Of a stretch of 11,688 nucleotides of DNA, positions 1-6,340 are shown piece after piece. Numbering within the stretch: position 1 is the first letter of the stretch; each line of letters begins with the position of its first letter. The position numbers and the translations under genes were made by a program. The DNA is from Bacteroidales bacterium UBA4284. Lineage in GTDB: Bacteria > Bacteroidota > Bacteroidia > Bacteroidales > UBA932. Below the pieces are notes generated by a model that ran no database searches, was not told the origin of the DNA, and was given only the letters and a program-made list of their open reading frames with translations. The DNA lies in NCBI GenBank assembly GCA_002395925.1, contig DGVM01000109.1, positions 1-11,688 of the forward strand, read 5' to 3'.

Positions 1-177
1 CAGGTTCTTCGGGAAGTTCCTCTGAATGAAGAGTCCGTAAACGCCGTAGTGGTTCAGGCTGGTACGGATCGGCGACACTTCGTCATAGTGGATCACGCTG
101 ACAAGGGGATGCAACTCCGGAGCCCCTACTGAACGGGCGTACACATTGGGGGCGGTAATGTGAAGAATCGTCTTCAT
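1..177 (-). CDS. AraC-family transcriptional regulator, N-terminal part (cut by window edge)
   Basis: The minus strand reads 59 codons from an ATG at 177 without a stop to the window edge, so only the N-terminus is visible. It begins MKTILHITAPNVYARSVGAP and continues ELHPLVSVIHYDEV, then a Y-G-V-Y-G-L-F-I-Q segment. This pattern (an ELHPLVSVI-type stretch about 20 residues in, then a Y-G-hydrophobic strand) is the sensor-domain start seen in many Bacteroidota AraC-family regulators; the DNA-binding helix-turn-helix would lie beyond the window. A perfect TAnnTTTG box lies 26 nt upstream of the start. The gene is divergent from the hydrolase at 306, so it probably controls that gene and the former aldo/keto reductase behind it. 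The family call rests on the N-terminal pattern only. Confidence 0.7.
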   Translation of the reverse strand, partial: MKTILHITAPNVYARSVGAPELHPLVSVIHYDEVSPIRTSLNHYGVYGLFIQRNFPKNL

Positions 178-203
178 TGTGCTTGAAAAGGTATGTGGAT
201 TTG

Positions 204-211
204 CAAAGATA
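204..211 (-). promoter_or_regulatory. -7 promoter box for the AraC-type regulator
   Basis: The minus strand reads TATCTTTG, a perfect match to the Bacteroidota -7 consensus TAnnTTTG, 26 nt upstream of the regulator ATG at 177. No TTTG -33 box is found at 19-21 nt spacing, so the promoter may be weak or activator dependent. Confidence 0.6.
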
Positions 212-277
212 TGATATTTTCTGCGTTATTGGTAGAAAATAGACAAAAAAAGGTAAGATAATTCCGTTTAGAGCGGT

Positions 278-285
278 TACCTTTG
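278..285 (+). promoter_or_regulatory. -7 promoter box for the alpha/beta hydrolase, inside an inverted repeat
   Basis: TACCTTTG matches TAnnTTTG and lies 20 nt upstream of the ATG at 306. No TTTG -33 box is present at the usual distance. The box overlaps the right half of an 8-bp inverted repeat, AAAGGTAA (249-256) and TTACCTTT (277-284), a possible operator for the divergent AraC-type regulator. Confidence 0.6.
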
Positions 286-305
286 CATCACTTAATCAGA
301 GTTAT

Positions 306-1388
306 ATGAATATCAAGCATTTCATCGCAGTTTCCATTGCAGCCCTGACACTGCTTGCCTGCAAATCAAACACAACAGATAATATGAGCGCACTGAATCT
401 CACCCGGGAATGGGACAAGACCTTCCCGAAATCCGAACTCGTGAATCACTCTAAGGTTACCTTCCGCAACCGCTACGGCATTGAGCTGGCAGCGGATATG
501 TATGTTCCCAAGAACGCTTCCGGAAGGCTTCCCGCCATTGCGGTGAGCGGTCCCTTCGGCGCTGTGAAGGAGCAGTCCAGCGGCCTTTATGCCCAGCACA
601 TGGCGGAAAGAGGATTCCTGACCATCGCCTTCGACCCTTCTTTCACCGGTGAATCCGGCGGGCAGCCGCGCAGAATGGCCTCCCCGGACATCAATACGGA
701 GGATTTCCTGGCGGCTGTTGACTTCCTGTCCAACTGCGATATGGTGGATCCTGAACGCATCGGCATCATCGGTATCTGCGGCTTTGGTGGCATGGCTGTC
801 AACGCTGCCGCGCTCGACACCCGCATCAAAGCTACGGTGGCATCCACGATGTACGATATGAGCAAGGTCAATGTGGAAGGCTATTTCGCCAGCGAAGATA
901 CGCCCGCCCAGCGTCAGGAAAAGCGCCGCGCTCTGGCGGCTCAGCGCACGAAGGATTATGCCTCAGGAACTTATGAACGTGCCGGCGGCGTCATTGACCC
1001 GCTTCCCGAGGATGCACCCTGGTTCGTCAAGGACTATCACGCCTATTACAAGACTCCCCGCGGCTATCACGTGCGCAGCGGCAACTCCAACGACGGATGG
1101 AACATTATCGGATGTCAGAGTTTCCTGAATCAGCCCCTCCTTGCCTGGGCGCATGAAATTGAGGCTCCCGTGCTTCTCATCCACGGCGAGAGGGCTCACA
1201 GCCGTTACTTCAGCGAGTATGCCTTCGAGCGTATGACCGGAAAGCATGTCGTCGGAGAAAGCGCCAAAGAGGGTAACAAAGAGCTTCTTATCATTCCCGG
1301 AGCCTCTCACGTAGATCTGTACGACGATGTTGCAGGGGTGATTCCTTACGAAAAGATAGAGGCCTTTTTCAAAGTGAACCTCAAGTAA
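306..1388 (+). CDS. Lipoprotein alpha/beta hydrolase (YcjY-like / dienelactone-hydrolase-like)
   Basis: This 360-residue protein starts with a lipoprotein signal peptide: hydrophobic residues 6-18 and lipobox LLAC with Cys19, so it is probably anchored in an envelope membrane. The hydrolase fold follows. Residues 65-77 (MYVPKNASGRLPA) form the early strand, residues 102-118 carry GFLTIAFDPSFTGESGG, and the nucleophile elbow is around GICGFGG (157-162), where Cys158 is the likely nucleophile. A late LLIHGERAHSR (290-300) and the catalytic His in PGASHVDLYD (His335) complete the pattern. A Cys nucleophile and the HGE..HS segment resemble the E. coli YcjY-like group, whose substrates are poorly known. 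In Bacteroidota these genes often sit beside AraC regulators and oxidoreductases, as here. Substrate is not predictable; esterase or C-C hydrolase activity on a small molecule is inferred. Confidence 0.8.
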   Translation: MNIKHFIAVSIAALTLLACKSNTTDNMSALNLTREWDKTFPKSELVNHSKVTFRNRYGIELAADMYVPKNASGRLPAIAVSGPFGAVKEQSSGLYAQHMAERGFLTIAFDPSFTGESGGQPRRMASPDINTEDFLAAVDFLSNCDMVDPERIGIIGICGFGGMAVNAAALDTRIKATVASTMYDMSKVNVEGYFASEDTPAQRQEKRRALAAQRTKDYASGTYERAGGVIDPLPEDAPWFVKDYHAYYKTPRGYHVRSGNSNDGWNIIGCQSFLNQPLLAWAHEIEAPVLLIHGERAHSRYFSEYAFERMTGKHVVGESAKEGNKELLIIPGASHVDLYDDVAGVIPYEKIEAFFKVNLK

Positions 1389-1410
1389 TGTTCCGTCCTT
1401 TCGTCTTGTT

Positions 1411-1665
1411 AATCATCGCGGCCGTGGCTTCCAGAAAGAGCTGCTGAATGACCCTGTTCTTGCCGATATTGCAAAGGCTCATGGAAAATCCATCGTACAG
1501 GTCATCCTGCGCTGGCATTGGCAGCGGAACGTCGTTGCCATCCCGGGCTCAAGCAATCCTGCGCATATTGCCGAGAATCACGATATCTTTGACTTTGAAT
1601 TGTCTGCGGAAGAGATGGGTCGGATTGCATCGCTGGACCGCAATGAAAAGCACGATTGGTATTGA
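1411..1665 (+). pseudogene. Aldo/keto reductase, C-terminal remnant
   Basis: In the frame ending with TGA at 1663-1665 the DNA encodes GRGFQKELLNDPVLADIAK, then AHGKSIVQVILRWHWQ and RNVVAIPGSSNPAHIAENHD, and it ends DRNEKHDWY. This is the unmistakable C-terminal third of an aldo/keto reductase: the last barrel strands, the IPGSSNP cofactor-binding stretch, and the LSAEEM...I..LD ending. A complete enzyme is about 270-330 residues; only about 80 remain. No start codon lies in a suitable place, and homology appears to begin around 1414-1423, just after the hydrolase stop. The N-terminal barrel with the catalytic Asp/Tyr/Lys/His is gone, so the remnant cannot be active. It was probably the next gene in the hydrolase operon, lost by an internal deletion. 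The left boundary is approximate. Confidence 0.8.
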
Positions 1666-1849
1666 TTAGCATCTGGAGAATTGGAGAATAGGGGAAAGGC
1701 ATCCAACACCTGTCAAGTCAAAAACAATTACCGTTTTGAACTGGCCTCTTTTTCGGAAACGGCGACCCCTCATTGCCTCGATTATCGGACTTAAAATAGT
1801 TCAGTGATACATCAAGAAAGGATCTCAGTGTTATTATGATATTTATTCC
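1666..1849. other. Intergenic DNA between the reductase remnant and the dehydrogenase
   Basis: I find no supportable gene here. A small tandem duplication of TGGAGAAT lies at 1674-1689, right after the remnant's stop codon. A weak hairpin (TCAAAA near 1720 with TTTTGA near 1738) has no T-tract and is not a convincing terminator. There is no good TAnnTTTG box before the dehydrogenase start, so its promoter is unassigned. Confidence 0.5.
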
Positions 1850-2656
1850 ATGATGGACGAAAACATGGTGCATACGGCTCTCGTTACGGGAGCAAGTTCC
1901 GGAATAGGGCTGGAATTCTGCCGGCAGCTTGCCCGGAAGGGATATGCCCTGGCTATGCTGAGCAACAGGGGAGAAGAGCTTGAACAGGCTGCCGGAATAA
2001 TCAGGAACGAGTATGGTGTTCCGGTGTGGACGCTCTGCATCGACCTTTCCTTGCAGGGTGCCGCCGGGAAGGTGCTTGACTGGTGCGATTCCAATGGCCT
2101 GCACCCCGACATTCTCGTCAACAATGCCGGCATGTTCTTCATGGAATACCTGTCCGAAGAGATTGCCGGCAAGGTGAAGACAATGATGGCGCTGCACATG
2201 GATGCCGTCACTCAGCAGTGCATCCTTTTGGGCTCACGCATGAAGGAACAGGGCGCCGGACGTATCCTCAACATGTCGTCTATGACGGCGAGGATACCGG
2301 CTCCTGGAATTGCAATTTATTCGGCTACAAAGGCCTATCTGCTGAGTTTCGGCAAAAGCCTGTCTTATGAGATGCGTCCTTTCGGCGTAACGGTCACTAC
2401 GGTATGTCCGTCAGCCGTCGATACCGGTCTGTATCCGCTGGGTGAGCGCATGCGGAACTTCCTTCGCCGCATCGGCGTGGTGCGCAGTCCGCAATGGCTT
2501 GTGCGGAGGGCGCTCGGTGCGATGTTCCGTGGCCGGAGGACTGTCAGCCCCGGGCTGATGAATGTGTTGCTTCCGCCGCTGGTCGCCATCCTTCCCGCCC
2601 GCCTGAAGGACCGCCTTGGCCTCAGATGGATTTATAGGCCGAAGGCAGGTGTTTAG
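1850..2656 (+). CDS. Classical short-chain dehydrogenase/reductase
   Basis: This 268-residue protein is a classical SDR with a Rossmann fold that binds NAD(P)H. Visible motifs are the nucleotide-binding TGASSGIG (13-20), NNAG (91-94), the catalytic Ser in NMSS (Ser144), and the catalytic pair Y-S-A-T-K (Tyr157, Lys161). VCPSAVDTGLY (185-195) forms the usual post-catalytic loop. His116 in MMALHMDAV lies where many SDRs carry the tetrad Asn, so the tetrad may be atypical. The C-terminus (about 215-268) is basic and hydrophobic (LLPPLVAILP), suggesting membrane association as in DltE/YqjQ-like or hydroxysteroid-dehydrogenase-like SDRs. Substrate unknown. Start codons at residues 1, 2 and 6 are all possible; none has a clear ribosome binding site. 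Its stop lies 4 nt from the stop of the convergent peptidase gene. Confidence 0.85.
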   Translation: MMDENMVHTALVTGASSGIGLEFCRQLARKGYALAMLSNRGEELEQAAGIIRNEYGVPVWTLCIDLSLQGAAGKVLDWCDSNGLHPDILVNNAGMFFMEYLSEEIAGKVKTMMALHMDAVTQQCILLGSRMKEQGAGRILNMSSMTARIPAPGIAIYSATKAYLLSFGKSLSYEMRPFGVTVTTVCPSAVDTGLYPLGERMRNFLRRIGVVRSPQWLVRRALGAMFRGRRTVSPGLMNVLLPPLVAILPARLKDRLGLRWIYRPKAGV

Positions 2657-2660
2657 ATCT

Positions 2661-4733
2661 TTATTCGGCGTTGAGAACCGGAGGCGGCAGGGGAGGAACG
2701 GGCCGTGGTGCAGCAGTGCCCTTGACTGCCTTGACTGCGGGAGCGGCAGGAGCGGAGGCCGACGTCTTGTCGCGTACGGGGTCGGCGGGATTGTCCTTGG
2801 CTACGAAGTCGTACAGTTCGAAACTGCCTCCTGCAAGTTGCATTATACGCTTGACTATCAATGCCCTCTGCCATGTGCTGAAGTAGAAACGGTTGTCTAT
2901 CATGCAGGAAATCTTCTCGCTGCGCCAGCGGTTGATGGGGGAGGTGTCGCCTCCCTGCCAAATGCCTATGCGGGAGTAGCGGCTGTCCAGGACCAGGAAA
3001 TCGTCGAGGTTGTCCAGAATCTCTTTCTGCCAGGGGACGTCGGTGCAGGTGGCAGAGACGTTGAGCCCGAAGGGAACAGGCCATGTATGGGTGCTGATTG
3101 ACGATACGGCGGACTTGTAGGAATCGTTGTGCCAATACTCGTCGGCAAGCCTGCCGAAGCAGTGGCCTCCGAATTCGTGCACTACTATATTGCGCCAGTC
3201 GCCCACGTTTATGCCGAGTACTTCGGTCTCTTCCTGGGTGGTGTTCCTTATGCCTGCTGCAGGGTCTGTGTCGCTGACGGCTGTTACGGAAGGATAACCC
3301 CAGGTGAGCGGTCCGCCGTAGTCGGTGTAAGGCACCATCGCATATCCATCTCCTTCGCTGGAGACGCTGCAGATGCCTCCGTAGCGGGAATCGTTGATTA
3401 TCATCAGTACAGGGACCTCGCTGCAGCTGTGGCTGCCGTCGATCAAGTCGGGACAGGTCTCCTGCAGGAAGCGGTTTATCTCTGAGCCGTCGGCCTTCAT
3501 GTCGCCGTAGCTTGATGCGCCCCATCTTGCACCGAAGGCGGTTTTTCGCTCCAGGGTGATGTTGCCGTTGCCGTCGGTCACCGATGCTCCGGACTCCTTG
3601 GAGAAGGCATACAGGATCCAGGCGTTGAAGTACTCCCTGTAGCTCTTGTAGGGTTCCGTTGCGAAAAGCGTCTCCAGGGCGGCCCTGGCGAGGGCGTCGT
3701 AGGTGGACATCTGCTCATGCGTGAATCCTTCGGGAATCACGGCGATTGTAACAGGCTTGAGATTGGATGAAGCCTCATTGTACAGTACGGGACGGATGGG
3801 CTTGGGGTCGCGGAAGTCGTTGCCGAGGCTGATTGAGCCCAGGTCTGCGATGCGGCCCATGCTAAGGGGAATCTCCTTGCCGGAAGACAGGGTGGTGGAA
3901 CCGTCGGCGCCGTCGGAGAATACCACGGTAAGTTTCTGGGTGCCGGGGAATACGGCGACATAATAATCTGCGCCTTCCCGGAAGGTGCCGCTCAGGGTGA
4001 CGCTGGTGTAAGTGTCGCCTCCGAAGCTGTAGTACGAATTCTCCAGGCTCTCTCCTGAAGGAGTGAACACCATGTGGCCCGCAAGCTGCTGCTTGCCCCT
4101 GATAGTTATGGAGGTGATGCGCGAGACTACCGAGCCGCTCAGCCTGAAGCGGATGAGCGAAGGGATGTTGTGGAACCGCAGCTCGTCTCCGAACACCGTA
4201 GAACTGGCGAAGGAAAGATTGACGCCGTTTGCGACTCCGCCTTCGACGGCGGTCTGCTTGGACGGGAGTTCGAGGTCGAAAAGGACCTTCTTGTCCTTGC
4301 CGGGCGTGATGCCGAGTCCGTAGCCCACGCCGGGATAGAAGCTGTACAGCAGTCCGTCGGGCAGGGAATAATCGGAGCTGAACTCGGCGTACGCACCGCT
4401 GCCGGAAGTCGTCATCGTGATGTTTGAGTATCCGGAGAGGTCGCCTGCCAGCCAGAAAGACATAAAGCTGTCGCCCGGGCTCCAGAAGACCTTTGCGCCG
4501 CCGTCCGGAGTGCCTTGCAGATAAGTGCGGGTCTGGTCATAACCAGCTTTGACTGTGCTGGGGACGGGGATCCCGGATGCGGGTGCAGGTTTGTTGGGGA
4601 CTGCGTTCGCAGGGTCGGAAGATACAAGCAGAGGACGGACGATGGCCGTTCCTTCGTATGGCTCGGGCAGGGTCGATACCCGGCTGCAAGCGGCAAGCGT
4701 CAGCATTGCCAGGAAAAGCAGGTGTTTTTTCAT
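2661..4733 (-). CDS. Lipoprotein with fimbrillin-like N-terminal domain and M64 (IgA-peptidase family) metallopeptidase domain
   Basis: This 690-residue protein begins with a lipoprotein signal (MKKHLLFLAMLTLAAC; lipobox Cys16), so it is likely membrane anchored and possibly surface exposed. Residues about 60-305 look like a fimbrillin-like (Mfa-like) domain: QTRTYL (67-72), VFWSPGDSF (82-90), LLYSFYPG (128-135), LPSKQ (156-160), RFHNIPSLIRFRLSG (186-200), DYYVAVFPG (256-264) and a final GRIADLGSI (293-301). Residues about 320-640 are an M64 peptidase domain with PVTIAVIPEGFT (327-338), VLMIINDSRYGG (442-453) and the zinc region VVHEFGGHCFGRLADEYW (517-534), where His519, Glu520 and His524 are candidate ligand and catalytic residues. 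M64 was defined by Clostridium ramosum IgA peptidase; the substrate of this protein is unknown. The last 40 residues are an Ala/Pro-rich tail. A promoter and small ORF lie directly upstream. Confidence 0.85.
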   Translation of the reverse strand: MKKHLLFLAMLTLAACSRVSTLPEPYEGTAIVRPLLVSSDPANAVPNKPAPASGIPVPSTVKAGYDQTRTYLQGTPDGGAKVFWSPGDSFMSFWLAGDLSGYSNITMTTSGSGAYAEFSSDYSLPDGLLYSFYPGVGYGLGITPGKDKKVLFDLELPSKQTAVEGGVANGVNLSFASSTVFGDELRFHNIPSLIRFRLSGSVVSRITSITIRGKQQLAGHMVFTPSGESLENSYYSFGGDTYTSVTLSGTFREGADYYVAVFPGTQKLTVVFSDGADGSTTLSSGKEIPLSMGRIADLGSISLGNDFRDPKPIRPVLYNEASSNLKPVTIAVIPEGFTHEQMSTYDALARAALETLFATEPYKSYREYFNAWILYAFSKESGASVTDGNGNITLERKTAFGARWGASSYGDMKADGSEINRFLQETCPDLIDGSHSCSEVPVLMIINDSRYGGICSVSSEGDGYAMVPYTDYGGPLTWGYPSVTAVSDTDPAAGIRNTTQEETEVLGINVGDWRNIVVHEFGGHCFGRLADEYWHNDSYKSAVSSISTHTWPVPFGLNVSATCTDVPWQKEILDNLDDFLVLDSRYSRIGIWQGGDTSPINRWRSEKISCMIDNRFYFSTWQRALIVKRIMQLAGGSFELYDFVAKDNPADPVRDKTSASAPAAPAVKAVKGTAAPRPVPPLPPPVLNAE

Positions 4734-4735
4734 GG

Positions 4736-4849
4736 CTAACTGAATTCGGGGTCAATGAAATCGGCGGGGTAGTCGTCCGTGCTGGCGGCAATAATGGCCT
4801 GAGGGACAGACTCCTCGTAAAAACAATCCGGTGCGGTGTATTTCTGCAT
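4736..4849 (-). CDS. Small ORF (37 aa) directly upstream of the M64 lipoprotein
   Basis: This minus-strand ORF of 37 codons plus TAG begins MQKYTAPDCFYEESV and ends STDDYPADFIDPEFS; it is acidic and has no signal peptide. Its ATG lies 4 nt after a perfect -7 box, so if used it would be read from an essentially leaderless mRNA. Its stop is 2 nt before the peptidase ATG at 4733, an arrangement that favours translational coupling, and the peptidase start has no Shine-Dalgarno sequence of its own. The pattern (M-K/Q-K-Y-x-A-P start, then small and acidic residues) resembles the short uncharacterised peptides I associate with Bacteroidales lipoprotein loci, but I cannot name a family. Alternatively it is only the peptidase's 5' untranslated region. 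Function unknown. Confidence 0.5.
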   Translation of the reverse strand: MQKYTAPDCFYEESVPQAIIAASTDDYPADFIDPEFS

Positions 4850-4853
4850 GATG

Positions 4854-4884
4854 CAAAGATAGCAAAAACAGAATCGAAAGCAAA
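4854..4884 (-). promoter_or_regulatory. Complete Bacteroidota promoter for the small ORF and M64 lipoprotein
   Basis: On the minus strand a TTTG -33 box (plus-strand CAAA at 4881-4884) is followed after exactly 19 nt by TATCTTTG (plus-strand 4854-4861). Both elements and the spacing match the Bacteroidota primary-sigma consensus. Transcription should start within a few nt of the small-ORF ATG at 4849. Confidence 0.8.
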
Positions 4885-4920
4885 TACACGGCATCAAGCG
4901 ATGGTGATTAAATAAATTGC

Positions 4921-4928
4921 TATCTTTG
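4921..4928 (+). promoter_or_regulatory. -7 promoter box for the dicarboxylate transporter
   Basis: TATCTTTG is a perfect TAnnTTTG box, 27 nt upstream of the ATG at 4956. No good -33 TTTG box is seen at 19-21 nt. An AGGA stretch immediately before the start codon (4951-4954) may serve as a ribosome binding site, unusual for this window. Confidence 0.65.
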
Positions 4929-4938
4929 ACGAAAGATA
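4921..4938. repeat. Perfect 7-bp palindrome overlapping the transporter promoter
   Basis: TATCTTT (4921-4927) and AAAGATA (4932-4938) are perfect inverted copies separated by GACG. The left arm is the -7 box itself, so the palindrome could be a repressor operator at the transcription start. It could also be coincidence arising from the promoter sequence. Confidence 0.5.
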
Positions 4939-4955
4939 ACCAATAGTTTCAGGAA

Positions 4956-6332
4956 ATGACATTTGCAATGGTCATCGAGCTGCTGATAGTGCTCGCGGCT
5001 CTGTATGTGGGATCGAGGTACGGAAGCCTTGCCCTCGGCGCCATATCCGGAATCGGCCTCGCCGTGCTGGTGTTCGGCTTCGGCCTCACCCCGGGGACTC
5101 CTCCAACCGACGTCATCTATATCATCATCGCCGCAGTTACATGTGCCGGTACGCTTCAGGCTTCCGGTGGAATGGACTGGATGATACAGATCGCTGAGAA
5201 ACTGCTCCGCAAGCATCCCGAGCATATAACCTTCCTGGGCCCCCTGGTGACGTTCTTCCTTACCGTTCTCGTGGGTACCGGGCATGTCGTATATACCATC
5301 ATGCCTATTATCTGCGACATAGCTCTCAAGAAGAACATACGTCCGGAGCGTCCCTGTGGCGTAGCGTCGATAGCCTCGCAGGTGGGAATCACCTGTTCTC
5401 CGATTGCCGCGGCGGTGGTGGCCTTCGTCACCATATCGAATGCCAACGGTTATATGGTTTCCATACCGCAGGTGCTGATGGTCACGATCCCGTCCTGCAT
5501 CATGGGGCTCATGTGCGCCGCCCTTGCATCGTACAAGCGCGGCAAGGACCTTGACAAGGATCCGGCTTTCCTGGCCCGCAAGGCCGACCCCGAGACGTAC
5601 GCCTACATGTACGGCAATACCGCTACGACTCTCGACAAAGAGATTACACCGCAGGCAAAGGCCTCCGTATTCATTTTCCTGGGCTCTCTGCTCGTAATCG
5701 TGGGCTTTGCGTTCATGCAGATGATACATACTTCGTCGGGGCAGACGCTTGCCGTTGCCGCCGGATTGCCCAAGATGAACATCTGCATCCAGATCATAAT
5801 GCTTATGGCGGCAGCCTGCAACATCATGTTCTGCAAGGCCTCTCCCAAGAAGGCCGTTGCCGGAGCAGTGTGGCAGTCGGGTATGGTGGCAGTTGTCGCT
5901 ATTTATGGAATTGCCTGGCTTGCAGATACTTACTTCAGTAATTATCTGGAAGAGATGAAAACTATGCTCTCCGGCCTCGTGGCCAGCTATCCCTGGAGCA
6001 TCGCGTTCGTGTTCTTCGTTGTCTCCGTGCTCATCAATTCACAGGGGGCAGTGGTGGTGGCAATGCTTCCGCTGGCATACGAGCTTGGAATTGCAGGCCC
6101 CGTGCTGCTTGGCGTGCTGCCCAGCGTGTACGGTTACTTCTTCATCCCCAATTACCCTTCCGACATCGCAACCGTAAACTTCGACCGCTCCGGGACGACC
6201 GTCATAGGCAAGTATCTTTTGAACCACAGTTTCATGATGCCCGGGTTGATTTGCGTAATCGTTTCAACGATAATAGGATACCTGATTACCAATGTGTTTT
6301 TTTGCGGCTATTTCGCCTCCTTTGTACAATAA
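4956..6332 (+). CDS. dcuB: Anaerobic C4-dicarboxylate transporter, Dcu family (DcuA/DcuB type)
   Basis: This 458-residue protein is close to the 430-450 of E. coli DcuA/DcuB and is almost entirely hydrophobic, with about 10-12 membrane segments. Family-specific stretches are LVGTGHVVYTIMPII (105-119), the following KKNIRPERPCGVASIASQ (125-142), and VGITCSPIAAAVVAFV (143-158). Dcu proteins exchange or take up fumarate, malate, aspartate and succinate across the inner membrane during anaerobic growth. In Bacteroidales that make succinate by fumarate respiration, such a carrier would plausibly export succinate against fumarate, malate or aspartate. The start at 4956 fits the promoter box and AGGA upstream. 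A small exported protein begins 8 nt after the stop, so the two are probably cotranscribed. DcuA versus DcuB cannot be decided here; the symbol is a family-level label. Confidence 0.88.
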   Translation: MTFAMVIELLIVLAALYVGSRYGSLALGAISGIGLAVLVFGFGLTPGTPPTDVIYIIIAAVTCAGTLQASGGMDWMIQIAEKLLRKHPEHITFLGPLVTFFLTVLVGTGHVVYTIMPIICDIALKKNIRPERPCGVASIASQVGITCSPIAAAVVAFVTISNANGYMVSIPQVLMVTIPSCIMGLMCAALASYKRGKDLDKDPAFLARKADPETYAYMYGNTATTLDKEITPQAKASVFIFLGSLLVIVGFAFMQMIHTSSGQTLAVAAGLPKMNICIQIIMLMAAACNIMFCKASPKKAVAGAVWQSGMVAVVAIYGIAWLADTYFSNYLEEMKTMLSGLVASYPWSIAFVFFVVSVLINSQGAVVVAMLPLAYELGIAGPVLLGVLPSVYGYFFIPNYPSDIATVNFDRSGTTVIGKYLLNHSFMMPGLICVIVSTIIGYLITNVFFCGYFASFVQ

Positions 6333-6340
6333 ACTGCAAT

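Noticed and set aside
1718..2197. Minus-strand frames of 159 and 122 codons overlapping the dehydrogenase start
   Set aside because: They are antisense to the nucleotide-binding half of a clear SDR, with no family pattern of their own.
2616..3101. Plus-strand open frames opposite the M64 lipoprotein, and another minus-strand frame at 2653-3525
   Set aside because: They are composition-driven shadows of the peptidase gene; their translations have no domain pattern, and the M64 frame is clearly coding.
6251..6340. Upstream start for the exported protein, giving 218 residues
   Set aside because: It would overlap the transporter by 82 nt and bury the signal peptide; the ATG at 6341 gives a proper signal sequence.
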